A stretch of DNA of 64,000 nt, taken from assembly GCA_963850205.1 (NCBI GenBank), contig CAWKKJ010000014.1, positions 124,001-188,000 on the forward strand, given 5' to 3'. The stretch is from JACVRW01 sp963850205 (GTDB lineage Bacteria > Actinomycetota > Thermoleophilia > Solirubrobacterales > Thermoleophilaceae). Shown in pieces: positions 51,532 to 60,074 of the stretch. Numbering within the stretch: position 1 is the stretch's first letter; each line of letters starts with the position of its first letter. The notes under the pieces are model-generated. The model searched no databases and had not been told where the DNA came from. It worked only from the letters and a program-made list of their open reading frames with translations. A program made the position numbers and the translations under genes.

Positions 51532-52203
51532 ATGCGCGTCTCGCTCTTCGTCACCTGCCTCGGTGACACGCTGTTCCCGGACGCGGGCCGTGCCGTGGTC
51601 CGGCTGCTGGAGCGCCTGGGCCACGAGGTCGACTTCCCCGAGGACCAGACCTGCTGCGGGCAGATGCACCTCAACTCGGGCTACGCGAAGGAGGGCCGGG
51701 CGCTGGTGGAGCGGCTGGGCCGGGTGTTCGGCGGCGCTGAGGCGGTGGTCTGCCCGTCGGCGTCGTGCGCCGGGATGGTGCGCGAGCAGCTCGAGGACGG
51801 GCCGCCGGTCTACGAGCTCTCGGAGCTGCTCGTGGACGTGCTCGAGGTCGAGGACGTGGGCGCCTACTACCCGCACCGCGTGACCTACCACCCCACCTGC
51901 CACTCGCTGCGGGCCCTCAAGGTGGGCGACCGGCCGCTGCGCCTGCTGCGCGCGGTGCACGGCATCGACCTGGTGGAGCTGCCCGAGGCCACCGAGTGCT
52001 GCGGCTTCGGGGGCACCTTCGCCATCAAGAACGCCGACGTGTCGGCGGCGATGCTCACCGACAAGGTGCGCGCCGTGCTCGACACCAGGGCCGAGGTTGT
52101 CTGCGCGGCCGACAGCTCCTGTCTCATGCACATCGGCGGCGCCCTCTCGCGGCAGCGCACGGGCGTGCGCACCGCGCATCTGGCCGAGGTCCTTGCCGGA
52201 TGA
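51532..52203 (+). CDS. lutA: lactate utilization protein LutA, CCG-domain iron-sulfur subunit
   Basis: Subunit of the LutABC L-lactate dehydrogenase complex that feeds electrons to the respiratory chain. 223 residues with two CCG cysteine domains: EDQTCCGQMHLNSGYA and ATECCGFGGTFAIKN, each binding Fe-S. Divergent from lldP, overlapping lutB by ATGA. Paralogous to the C-terminal half of GlcF. Confidence 0.94.
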   Translation: MRVSLFVTCLGDTLFPDAGRAVVRLLERLGHEVDFPEDQTCCGQMHLNSGYAKEGRALVERLGRVFGGAEAVVCPSASCAGMVREQLEDGPPVYELSELLVDVLEVEDVGAYYPHRVTYHPTCHSLRALKVGDRPLRLLRAVHGIDLVELPEATECCGFGGTFAIKNADVSAAMLTDKVRAVLDTRAEVVCAADSSCLMHIGGALSRQRTGVRTAHLAEVLAG

Positions 52204-53588
52204 CCAAGGCAGGCTTCCCCGCCGCCGCCCGCCTCGCCCTGCAGGACAGCCAGCTGCGGCGCAACCTGGGCAACGCCACCCGCACGATTCGCGACAAGCG
52301 GGCCCGGGTGGTGGGCGAGCTGCCCGACTGGGAGGAGCTGCGCGTCGCCGGCGAGGCCATCAAGGACCGCGCCCTGGCCGGGCTGGACGGTTACCTCGAG
52401 GAGCTGGAGGAGTCGGTGACCCGGGCGGGCGGCCACGTGCACTGGGCGCGCGACGGCGACGAGGCCAACCGGATCGTGGCCGGTCTGGCCCGCGACCACG
52501 GGCACACCGAGCTGGTGAAGGTCAAGTCGATCGCCACCGACGAGATCAAGCTCAACGAGGCGCTGGAGCGTGAGGGCATCCAGGCGATCGAGACTGACCT
52601 GGCCGAGCTCATCATCCAGCTGGGCGACGACGTGCAGTCGCACATCCTCGTGCCGGCGATCCACAAGAACCGCTCCGAGATCCGCGACCTGTTCCGACGC
52701 GAGCTGGGCCTGGAGGACCTCTCCGACGAGCCCGAGGAGCTCACCGCGGCCGCCCGGGCGCACCTGCGGGCCAAGTTCCTCAGCGCGAAGATGGGCGTGA
52801 GCGGGGCCAACTTCGCCGTGGCCGAGACCGGCACCGTGTGTGTGGTCGAGTCCGAGGGCAACGGGCGCATGTGCACCACGCTCCCTGAGCTGCTGGTGAC
52901 CGTGATGGGCATCGAGAAGCTGCTGCCCACCTGGCAGGACATGGAGGTCTTCCTCCAGCTGCTGCCGCGCTCGTCCACGGGAGAGCGCATGAACCCCTAC
53001 ACCTCGTTCTGGGCCGGCGCGCGCGAGGGCGACGGGCCGCGCGAGTTCCACCTGGTGCTGCTGGACAACGGGCGCACCGACACCCTCAGCGACGAGGTCG
53101 GGCGCCAGGCGCTGCGCTGCATCCGCTGCAGCGCCTGCCTCAACGTCTGCCCGGTGTACTCACGCACCGGCGGACACGCCTACGAGTCGGTGTACCCCGG
53201 TCCCATCGGCGCGATCCTCACCCCGCAGCTGCAGGGCGTCGAGAAGGCCGGCACGCTGCCCTTCGCCTCCAGCCTCTGCGGGGCCTGCTACGAGGTCTGC
53301 CCCGTGCGGATCGACATCCCTCGGGTGCTCACCCACCTGCGCGCGCGGGTGGTGGACGAGGGCGAGGCCCCGCGCTCGGAGCGGCTGGCCATGCGCGCCC
53401 TGGCCCGGGCCTTCGCCGACCAGCGCGGCTACGAGCGGCTGCAGGGCCTGGCCCGCGCCGGCCAGTGGCCGTTCGCGCGGCGGGGGAAGATCGAGCACGC
53501 GCCCGGCCCGTTGAGTGCCTGGACGGCCACCCGCGACCTGAAGCCCCTTCCGAAGCAGACCTTCCGCGAGTGGTGGAGGGAGCGGTGA
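52200..53588 (+). CDS. lutB: lactate utilization protein LutB, ferredoxin-type iron-sulfur subunit
   Basis: 462-residue subunit of LutABC. The N-terminal LUD domain contains GVSGANFAVAETGTVCVVES; the C-terminal half has two 4Fe-4S motifs, CIRCSACLNVCPVYS and CGACYEVCPVRIDIP. Overlaps lutA (ATGA) and lutC (GTGA), so the three are co-translated. Confidence 0.95.
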   Translation: MTKAGFPAAARLALQDSQLRRNLGNATRTIRDKRARVVGELPDWEELRVAGEAIKDRALAGLDGYLEELEESVTRAGGHVHWARDGDEANRIVAGLARDHGHTELVKVKSIATDEIKLNEALEREGIQAIETDLAELIIQLGDDVQSHILVPAIHKNRSEIRDLFRRELGLEDLSDEPEELTAAARAHLRAKFLSAKMGVSGANFAVAETGTVCVVESEGNGRMCTTLPELLVTVMGIEKLLPTWQDMEVFLQLLPRSSTGERMNPYTSFWAGAREGDGPREFHLVLLDNGRTDTLSDEVGRQALRCIRCSACLNVCPVYSRTGGHAYESVYPGPIGAILTPQLQGVEKAGTLPFASSLCGACYEVCPVRIDIPRVLTHLRARVVDEGEAPRSERLAMRALARAFADQRGYERLQGLARAGQWPFARRGKIEHAPGPLSAWTATRDLKPLPKQTFREWWRER

Positions 53589-54229
53589 GCGACGCCCGTG
53601 ACGCCGTGCTGGCCCGCGTCCGCGGGGCGCTGGCGGGGTCGACCGCGAACGGGTCGGCGCCCGCACGGGACTACCGGCTCAGCACCGGCGAGCCGCACGA
53701 GACGCTGGTGGCGCGCTTCGCCGAGCGGGTGGGCGAGTACCGGGCCAGCGTCCGCCGCGCGACCCGCGAGGAGCTGACGGCGACGCTCGAGGCGATGTGC
53801 GAGGAGGCCGGCGCCCGGCGGCTGGGCGTGCCAGAGAGCCTGCCCGATGATTGGCGCCCGGCCGAGATCGAGCTCGTTCCCGACAGCGGGCTCTCCTCGA
53901 CCGAGCTCGACGAGCTCGACGGCGCCCTCACCGGCTGCGCGCTCGGGATCGCCGAGACGGGAACGATCGTGCTCGACAGCGGCCCGGCCTCGGGCCGGCG
54001 GGCCCTCACGCTGGTGCCCGACTATCACCTCTGCGTGGTGGAGGAGGAGTCCGTGGTCGGGCTCGTGCCCGAGGCGGTGGAGCGGCTCCAGCCGGCCGTG
54101 CGCGAGGGCCGGCCGCTCACGTTCGTGTCCGGGCCGTCGGCCACCTCGGACATCGAGCTGAACCGGGTGGAGGGCGTCCACGGGCCGCGCACGCTGCACG
54201 TGGTGATCGTGGCCGACGGACCCGGGTAG
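53585..54229 (+). CDS. lutC: lactate utilization protein LutC
   Basis: LUD-domain subunit of LutABC, 214 residues from the GTG at 53585. The family core is GCALGIAETGTIVLDSG, then DYHLCVVEEESVVG and SGPSATSDIELNRVEGVHGP. No cysteine cluster, as expected for LutC. Ends nine bases before the dapA-like gene. Confidence 0.94.
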   Translation: MSDARDAVLARVRGALAGSTANGSAPARDYRLSTGEPHETLVARFAERVGEYRASVRRATREELTATLEAMCEEAGARRLGVPESLPDDWRPAEIELVPDSGLSSTELDELDGALTGCALGIAETGTIVLDSGPASGRRALTLVPDYHLCVVEEESVVGLVPEAVERLQPAVREGRPLTFVSGPSATSDIELNRVEGVHGPRTLHVVIVADGPG

Positions 54230-54238
54230 GACCCCGAC

Positions 54239-55048
54239 ATGAGCGACTTCAGCGTGCACGTGGCCCTGGCCACCCCCTACACCGCCGAGGGCGAGGTGGC
54301 CACCGACGCTCTGCGGGCGCACGTCGACGTGCTGGTGGAGGACGGCGTGGACGGGCTGCTGGCCGCCGGCACCACGGGCGAGGGCCCACTGCTCGAGGAG
54401 GCCGAGGTGGAGACGGTGATCGCCACCGCCGTGGAGGCGGCGGCAGGGCGGATCGAGGTGATCGCCCAGGTGGGGCGGGCCAGCACCGCCGCCACGCTGA
54501 GGATGGCGTCCGCGGCGGCGGGGGCCGGCCCCGACGCGCTGATGGCCGTCCTGCCCTGGTACTACGGCCTGGGCGACGAGCCGCTGCTGCGCCACTACCA
54601 GGCGTTGCTGGGCGCGGGAGACGGGCTCCCGGTCATGGCCTACACCTTCCCGGAGCGCACCGGCAACGAGCTGTCCGCGGAGCTGCTGGACCGTCTGGCC
54701 GGGGAGGGCCTCGCCGGGCTGAAGGACTCCACCAAGTCGCCCGAGCGCCAGCGGGAGTACCTCGAGGTCTCCGGCCGCCACGACGAGCTGAGGGTGTTCA
54801 TCGGCTCCGAGAAGCTCACGCTGCCGGCGCTCGAGGGCGGTGGCGCGGGCGCGATCTCGGCGCTGGCCAACGTCCGGGCCGACGTGCTGCAGGGGGTGCG
54901 CGAGCAGCGCAGCCGCGAGGCTCAGGACGCCGTGGACGCCGCTCGCGACGAGCTACCGGAGATCCCAGACATCAAGCGCGCGGTGAGCGAGCGGATGGCC
55001 GAGCGAGACGTGGAGTACCGCGCCGAGACGCGAGCGCCGCTGGGCTGA
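54239..55048 (+). CDS. DapA/NanA-family class I lyase
   Basis: A 269-residue TIM-barrel member of the dihydrodipicolinate synthase superfamily. The Schiff-base lysine is in GLAGLKDSTKS, GTTGEGPLLEEAE is the conserved active-site loop, and the catalytic tyrosine is in MAYTFPERTG. It is shorter than most DapA proteins (~290), and the loop ends differ, so it may be a 2-keto-acid aldolase or lyase rather than lysine-pathway DapA. Nine bases after lutC, so it could act on pyruvate derived from lactate; no dap genes are nearby. Confidence 0.82.
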   Translation: MSDFSVHVALATPYTAEGEVATDALRAHVDVLVEDGVDGLLAAGTTGEGPLLEEAEVETVIATAVEAAAGRIEVIAQVGRASTAATLRMASAAAGAGPDALMAVLPWYYGLGDEPLLRHYQALLGAGDGLPVMAYTFPERTGNELSAELLDRLAGEGLAGLKDSTKSPERQREYLEVSGRHDELRVFIGSEKLTLPALEGGGAGAISALANVRADVLQGVREQRSREAQDAVDAARDELPEIPDIKRAVSERMAERDVEYRAETRAPLG

Positions 55049-55052
55049 GGTT

Positions 55053-55058
55053 TAGGCT
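55053..55058 (+). promoter_or_regulatory. -10 element of fmt (TAGGCT), leaderless type
   Basis: TAGGCT ends seven bases before the fmt GTG at 55066. Confidence 0.5.
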
Positions 55059-55065
55059 CGGGCGG

Positions 55066-55968
55066 GTGCGCACCGTCTTCCTCGGCACCTCCGCGTTCGC
55101 CGCCGACGTGCTCGAGTTGCTGGCGGCCTCGCCGCACCGGCCGGTGCTGGTGGTCACACGCCCGGACCGGCCCCGGGGCAGGGGGAGGCGGCTCACTCCC
55201 CCGCCGGTGGCCGAGGTCGCAAACACGATCGGCATCGAGGTCTTTCAGCCCGAGGACGTAAACAGCGAGGAGGCCCGCAGCCGGATCGCCGGCGCCCGGC
55301 CCGAGACGCTGGCGATCTGCGCCTACGGAGCGCTCATCCGCGAGCCGCTCCTCTCGGAGCACCACCTCCTCAACGTGCATCCGTCGCTTCTCCCGCGCTG
55401 GCGCGGCGCAGCGCCGATCGAGCGCGCAATCGAGGCAGGCGACGAGACCACGGGCGTGACCATCATGCGGCCCACGGCGGAGCTCGACGCCGGGCCCATC
55501 TGCCTCCAGCGCGCGGAGGTCATTCGCCCGGGCGACACCTACGGTTCCCTGTCCGAGCGCCTGGAGACGCTGGGCGGTGAGCTGCTGGCCGAGGCGCTCG
55601 ACATCCGGCCCGCGTTCCGCGAGCAGCCGGCCGAGGGGGTCACCTACGCCGAGAAGGTCGCGCCCGAGGAGCGGCGCCTGGAGCCGGATCGGCCGGCGGC
55701 AGAGCTCGAGCGGCGCGTGCGGGCGCTCTCTCCGCACATCGGCACGTACGTGGAGCTGCCCTCGGGCGAGCGGCTGGGCGTGCTGGCCGCCGCTCTGGTG
55801 GTGGGCCACGATGCCCCGCCCGGCAAGCTCGCCGAAACCGACGGGCGCCTGCTGTTCGGGGCGGCCTCCGGCGCGCTCGAGCTGGAGGAGGTCCGCCCCC
55901 AGGGCGGGAGGTCGATGGACGCCGCCTCCTGGCTCCGCGGCCACGGCGCGCTGTTGGCCGGCGGCTAG
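55066..55968 (+). CDS. fmt: methionyl-tRNA formyltransferase
   Basis: Formylates initiator Met-tRNA using 10-formyl-THF. The formyl-transferase core has NVHPSLLPRWRGAAPIERAI with the catalytic Asn/His and MRPTAELDAGPI with the Asp; the C-terminal OB-like domain begins near residue 205. 300 residues, normal length. GTG start directly before the family N-terminus VRTVFLGTSAFA. In many genomes fmt lies beside def; here they are 25 kb apart. Confidence 0.96.
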   Translation: MRTVFLGTSAFAADVLELLAASPHRPVLVVTRPDRPRGRGRRLTPPPVAEVANTIGIEVFQPEDVNSEEARSRIAGARPETLAICAYGALIREPLLSEHHLLNVHPSLLPRWRGAAPIERAIEAGDETTGVTIMRPTAELDAGPICLQRAEVIRPGDTYGSLSERLETLGGELLAEALDIRPAFREQPAEGVTYAEKVAPEERRLEPDRPAAELERRVRALSPHIGTYVELPSGERLGVLAAALVVGHDAPPGKLAETDGRLLFGAASGALELEEVRPQGGRSMDAASWLRGHGALLAGG

Positions 55969-55971
55969 GAT
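55966..55971 (+). promoter_or_regulatory. -10 element of the zinc-ribbon gene (TAGGAT), leaderless type
   Basis: TAGGAT begins with the fmt stop codon TAG and ends nine bases before the GTG at 55981. Confidence 0.45.
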
Positions 55972-55980
55972 CGCTCGTGC

Positions 55981-56208
55981 GTGGCCTCCGAGCAGACCCA
56001 CCCGGGACCTGACTGCCCGCACTGCGGCGAGCCCTGGCTGCGGGGCACAAACCTCCCGGGCCGCTACCGCTGCGTGAACTGCCTGCACCGCTTCGAGCTG
56101 CGCTCGGACTGCCCGAACTGCGGCTCGCACTCGACGATCGCCCGGATGTCCGACACCGCGAACGTCACGTGCAACAACTGCGGCAGCTCGATGCTGCAGG
56201 CCATCTAG
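55981..56208 (+). CDS. small double zinc-ribbon protein
   Basis: A 75-residue protein with eight cysteines in four CxxC pairs: CPHC, CVNC, CPNC and CNNC. The first two and last two pairs would make two zinc ribbons. No catalytic domain. GTG start; sits between fmt and a convergent hotdog-like gene. Similar small multi-CxxC proteins are widespread and mostly uncharacterised; nucleic-acid or protein binding is likely. Confidence 0.75.
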   Translation: MASEQTHPGPDCPHCGEPWLRGTNLPGRYRCVNCLHRFELRSDCPNCGSHSTIARMSDTANVTCNNCGSSMLQAI

Positions 56209-56212
56209 CCGC

Positions 56213-56923
56213 TTACTGCCGCAGCTCGATCCAGAGGGCGCGGGAGGCGCAGAGCAGGCGGCCCTCGTCGTCGTACAGCGCCGCGGCTGCGTGGCGTTTG
56301 CGGCCGTCGACCTCGAGCGGCCAGCTGACGATCGCGTGCCGCTCTCGCACACGCACCGGGCAGCCCAGGCGGGCGGTGAGACGGGCCAGCACCATCGGCG
56401 GTCCCTCGCCGAAGTTCGCCACCGGGGCGCTGGTCGGGCAGTCCAGCGCCGCCCACACGAACTCGGGCCGGACGTGTCCGTCGCCGTCGCCCAGGTGCCG
56501 GTCGGGCGTCCACGCCGCGGCGCAGCGGTCCCCCTCGAGCGGCGCCGGGAAGAGCCGCATGCCGTCGCCGGCCGGGCGGTCGGGCCCGCACACCAGGCAG
56601 GTGGGGAAGGGATGCTCGGCCGTCCAGCGCTCGGCGCCCGCCCGCGAGGCCGCCTCGGCGCGCTCGAAGGAGATCGCCTCGGGCACCTCCATCAGCAGCT
56701 CGGCGGGTTCGGCCTCGGCGACGAGGGTCTCGCCGTCACGCAGCTCCACCCGCTCGTCCTCGCGCAGCACCGCCAGCGGCCGCTCGAGCGCCGGGGGAGT
56801 GCGCAGCGACACCGTGACCACGTCGGTGCCGACGAGCTCCGCCAGGCGCCCGCAGACATAGCCGCCGTTGGCCGAGTCCGGCGGCCCGTTGTAGCGCCTG
56901 GGCAGGGTCAGGGTCTCGCTCAC
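56213..56923 (-). CDS. hotdog-fold thioesterase-like protein
   Basis: A 236-residue protein resembling thioesterase-superfamily members. N-terminal RRYNGPPDSANGGYVCGRLAE and the central CLVCGPDRPAGDGMRLFP are the recognisable segments; the C-terminal half (WAALDCPTSAP, then RHAIVSWPLEVDGRKRHAAAALYDDEG) looks like a second hotdog half. No signal or membrane segment. The acyl substrate is unknown. Convergent with the zinc-ribbon gene. Confidence 0.7.
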   Translation of the reverse strand: MSETLTLPRRYNGPPDSANGGYVCGRLAELVGTDVVTVSLRTPPALERPLAVLREDERVELRDGETLVAEAEPAELLMEVPEAISFERAEAASRAGAERWTAEHPFPTCLVCGPDRPAGDGMRLFPAPLEGDRCAAAWTPDRHLGDGDGHVRPEFVWAALDCPTSAPVANFGEGPPMVLARLTARLGCPVRVRERHAIVSWPLEVDGRKRHAAAALYDDEGRLLCASRALWIELRQ

Positions 56924-56944
56924 GCCGCGCGCAGCATACGGCGC

Positions 56945-58294
56945 TCAGATGCGCCGGTAGAGCGAGTAGAGCACCGCGCTGAGCACGGCGGCGGCGCCGA
57001 GGAAGGCCACCTCCACCTCCAGCACCGCATCGTCGAAGTCGGCGGCGGCCAGGAACAGGACGAAGCCGGCCGCGGCCGTCGCCCAGGTGCAGGCCGCAGT
57101 GCCGGCGCGGCCGTGGGCCAGCAGCGCCTGGTTGAGGGTGGCCGCCGCCAGGTAGAGCCCCATCCCCAGCGCCACCAGCACGAGGCCCAGCCGCTCGTAG
57201 TCGGTGTCGCCGCCGAAGAGAATGTCCATGACGAACGGTCCGACGGCCAGCATCACGGCCGCCACGCAGGCCCCGAAGGCGATGCTGGCGGCCACGGTGA
57301 CGTTCACGCTGCGGCGGAAGGGGTCGGTCTCCCCGCCGGCCCGCAGCCGGGTGAGGTGGGGGAGGATCGAGGCCTGCACCGCCTGGAACAGCACCAGCGG
57401 AGCGCGGGCGATCAGCAGCACGTTGAAGGCGAAGCCCGCCAGCGCCGCGCCGCGCTCCCCGCGGGTGGCCTCGATCAACAGCGGCCCGGCGTTGAGGAAG
57501 GTCTGCTCGCTGAGCATGATCAGCAGCACGGCGCCGGCGAAGCCGGTGCCCTTGGACAGGGTGAACTCCGGCTCGCGGCCGGAGGGCTCGTCGCGGGCGG
57601 CGGCGTCGAGGAGGCCGGGCTCGGGGTCCGCGTCGGCCGTCTCCCGCGGGACTGCGGCAGGGGCCGGCCGGATCCGCCGCGCCAGGGCGGCGGGCACCAC
57701 CGCGAGGGACACGATCGGCGCCGCGGCCATGCCCAGCGCGACGGCGGTCTGGCCCTCGGCGATCCCCACGGCCACCGCCAGCGCGAACAGGCAGCGCGAG
57801 GTGGCCTCCATCAGCACCAGCCCCCCGTAGAGGCCGAAGCGGTGATGCCCGGCCAGAAAGCCGCGGGCGAAGTAGCTGGCCGCGTAGGCCAGCACCGCCA
57901 CGATCAGGATCCAGTAGAGCGCGGCCGAGCCGCCCAGCAGGCCGTCCTGCAGCGGCGCTCGAAGGGCGAGCGCGGCGACGCAGAACAGCACGCCCAGCGC
58001 CAGCTGGATCGTGGCCGCCACCCGCAGGTGCTCGGTGCCGGCCAGGCCGCGGGCGTCGCGATCGGCGATCGTGCGCGAGAGCAGCTGCTCGACCGGCCGG
58101 TAGAGCACCGACACCGTGAGGAAGATGGCCGACCACAGCAGCGAGATGCGCCCGTACTCGGCCTCGGGCAGCGAGTGGCTGGCCAGCGAGAAGTAGGCGA
58201 AGGTGATGAGCCCGGTGGCGCCGATCCCCACCGAGAGGACCGCCGCGCCGCGGCCGTAGGAGACCGAGCCCCGGCTAGCGGTCGAGCCGGACAA
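56945..58294 (-). CDS. polysaccharide flippase-like membrane protein (Wzx/MATE-like)
   Basis: A 449-residue membrane protein with about twelve hydrophobic segments arranged like lipid-linked oligosaccharide flippases of the MOP superfamily. The middle contains a long hydrophilic loop (about 215-245, Asp/Glu/Pro-rich). It overlaps the 3' end of the methyltransferase gene by 20 bases and follows methyltransferase and GT2 genes on the same strand, so it is the last gene of an envelope polysaccharide unit and probably moves the assembled lipid-linked glycan across the membrane. Confidence 0.83.
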   Translation of the reverse strand: MSGSTASRGSVSYGRGAAVLSVGIGATGLITFAYFSLASHSLPEAEYGRISLLWSAIFLTVSVLYRPVEQLLSRTIADRDARGLAGTEHLRVAATIQLALGVLFCVAALALRAPLQDGLLGGSAALYWILIVAVLAYAASYFARGFLAGHHRFGLYGGLVLMEATSRCLFALAVAVGIAEGQTAVALGMAAAPIVSLAVVPAALARRIRPAPAAVPRETADADPEPGLLDAAARDEPSGREPEFTLSKGTGFAGAVLLIMLSEQTFLNAGPLLIEATRGERGAALAGFAFNVLLIARAPLVLFQAVQASILPHLTRLRAGGETDPFRRSVNVTVAASIAFGACVAAVMLAVGPFVMDILFGGDTDYERLGLVLVALGMGLYLAAATLNQALLAHGRAGTAACTWATAAAGFVLFLAAADFDDAVLEVEVAFLGAAAVLSAVLYSLYRRI

Positions 58295-58901
58295 GCAGCA
58301 TGGTCCACGGGAACGGCGAGCGGGCCTCCTCGACCGTCCCGTGGCGCGCGAGGAGCGAGACGAAGCTCCGCTTGGACCAGTGGTTCACATGGCCCGGCGT
58401 GTTGCCCAGGTCGCGCAGGTAGGCGCCCCGAGCCAGGTTCAGGGCGCGCCACAGCGGCTCGCGCGGCACGGACACCAGCAGGTGCCGCCTGGCCACCCGG
58501 GCCATCTCCGCCACCGTGGCCTCCGGCTCGGGCACGTGCTCGAGCACCTCAATCGCCGCCGCCAGCTCGAACTCCGAGTCGGCGAACGAGAGCCGCGTGG
58601 CCTCCTCCGCCCGAAACTCGAGGTTGGGCCGCGAGCGCTTGTCCCACTCAGCGCGGAGCTTGGGGTCATCGAGGTCGATCCCCACGACCCGCCCTTCGCC
58701 CAGCCGCTCGGCCCAGTCGACCGTGAGCACCCCCTCGCCACAGCCCACGTCCAGCACCGACCCGGGCGCGGCCCGGGCCCAGAGCTCGTCCAGGGTGCCG
58801 TGGAAGCCGGCCATCAGCCTTGTCACCACCGGGTTCTGTGAGCCGTACTTGTCGAAGGTGTTGCCGGTGGGGACCTGTGAGGCGGTGGCCGGGGCGCTCA
58901 C
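58275..58901 (-). CDS. class I SAM-dependent methyltransferase
   Basis: A 208-residue methyltransferase: motif I VLDVGCGEGVLT, motif II VVGIDLDD, and AAAIEVLEHVPEPEATV. GTG start overlapping the GT2 stop (GTGA). Small single-domain enzyme in a polysaccharide unit; likely modifies a sugar or lipid carrier, unproven. Confidence 0.9.
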   Translation of the reverse strand: MSAPATASQVPTGNTFDKYGSQNPVVTRLMAGFHGTLDELWARAAPGSVLDVGCGEGVLTVDWAERLGEGRVVGIDLDDPKLRAEWDKRSRPNLEFRAEEATRLSFADSEFELAAAIEVLEHVPEPEATVAEMARVARRHLLVSVPREPLWRALNLARGAYLRDLGNTPGHVNHWSKRSFVSLLARHGTVEEARSPFPWTMLLVRLDR

Positions 58902-59956
58902 AGCCGCAGCGCCTCGCGCTCCTCGGCCTTGCCCGTGGCCGGTGCGGCGTCGGCGCCCGTGGTGGGCGCCTGGCCCGTCTCGGTGGCGCCGGGCTCGTAG
59001 TGCGAGGGCTCGACGCCCACCTGCAGCTCCACCCGGCGCACACGCTCCAGGATGCGCTGCTGCAGCACGCGGCTGCCGGCCAGGATGTCGCCCAGCACGC
59101 CCAGGGCCGCGAACTGCACGGCCACGATGAACAGCGTCGAGCCCAGGATGAGCGACTGGACGTGGCCGCCGCTGTCGCCGGTCACGAAGAAGTAGGCGAA
59201 GCGGACCCAGATGAAGGCCGCGATCAGCGCGGTGAGGATCGCCGCGGCCAGGAACACGCGGAGCGGCTCGTAGAGCGCGTACACGCGGAAGATCGAGGCC
59301 GTGTTGCGGCGCACGTAGGCCCACATCGAGGGGAACAGCCGCGACGCGCGGGTCTGCTCGTTGGTCCGGATGGGCACGTGGTCGATGGCCACGGTCTGCT
59401 TCCCGGCCTGAATGATGGTCTCCAGCGTGTAGGTGAACTTCGAGACCACCTGCAGCTGGAGCGCCGCCTCGCGGTTGTAGGCCCGGAAGCCCGAGGTGGT
59501 GTCCGGCACGTTGGTGTTCGATGCCCGCCGGACCACCGCGCTGCCCAGACGCTGGAGGCGCTTCTTGAGCGGGGAGAAGTGCTCGATCTGGTCGGTCTCG
59601 CGGTCGCCGATCACCATGTCGGCCTGGCCGGCGAGGATCGGAGCGACGAGCTTGCCGATGTCGCCGCCGTAGTACTGGTTGTCGGCGTCGGTGTTGACGA
59701 TCACGTCGGCGTCCAGCTTCAGGCAGGCGTCCAGACCGGCCTGGAAGGCGGCCGCCAGCCCCTTGTTGTTGGTCAGGCGCACCACGTGGTGGACCCCGTG
59801 CGCGCGCGCCACCTCCACCGTGCGGTCGCTCGAGCCGTCATCGATGATCAGCCACTCCACGGCGTCGAAGCCCGGCAGCTCGCGGGGCAGGTCGGCGAGA
59901 GTGGACGGGAGCGTCTGCTCCTCGTCGAAGCAGGGGATCTGCACGATCAGCTTCAT
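58898..59956 (-). CDS. family 2 glycosyltransferase, polyprenyl-phosphate glycosyltransferase-like
   Basis: GT-A glycosyltransferase of 352 residues: VQIPCFDEEQTLPSTLADL, nucleotide-binding IIDDGSSDRTVEVA and the DxD-like VNTDADNQY. Two membrane helices follow near residues 230-295, then a cytoplasmic tail rich in Ala/Thr/Glu. The layout matches dolichol-/polyprenyl-phosphate mannose or glucose synthases, which make lipid-linked sugar donors for GT-C enzymes. Head of the GT2-methyltransferase-flippase unit and divergent from a GT-C-like gene. Confidence 0.9.
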   Translation of the reverse strand: MKLIVQIPCFDEEQTLPSTLADLPRELPGFDAVEWLIIDDGSSDRTVEVARAHGVHHVVRLTNNKGLAAAFQAGLDACLKLDADVIVNTDADNQYYGGDIGKLVAPILAGQADMVIGDRETDQIEHFSPLKKRLQRLGSAVVRRASNTNVPDTTSGFRAYNREAALQLQVVSKFTYTLETIIQAGKQTVAIDHVPIRTNEQTRASRLFPSMWAYVRRNTASIFRVYALYEPLRVFLAAAILTALIAAFIWVRFAYFFVTGDSGGHVQSLILGSTLFIVAVQFAALGVLGDILAGSRVLQQRILERVRRVELQVGVEPSHYEPGATETGQAPTTGADAAPATGKAEEREALRL

Positions 59957-60057
59957 CGGGGCCTTCGTAGCGTAGAGGCCGGACCCGCCGTCAGGCCGAT
60001 TACGGGGCCTTTACGAGTCCGTCACCCGCCCTTCACATTGACCGTCCCGGGCGGCCC

Positions 60058-60063
60058 TAGCGT
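60058..60063 (+). promoter_or_regulatory. -10-like element (TAGCGT) of the 60075 membrane gene
   Basis: TAGCGT ends 11 bases before the ATG; a GGGAGGG Shine-Dalgarno-like run lies between, so this transcript may have a very short leader or be leaderless. Confidence 0.4.
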
Positions 60064-60074
60064 GGCCGGGAGGG

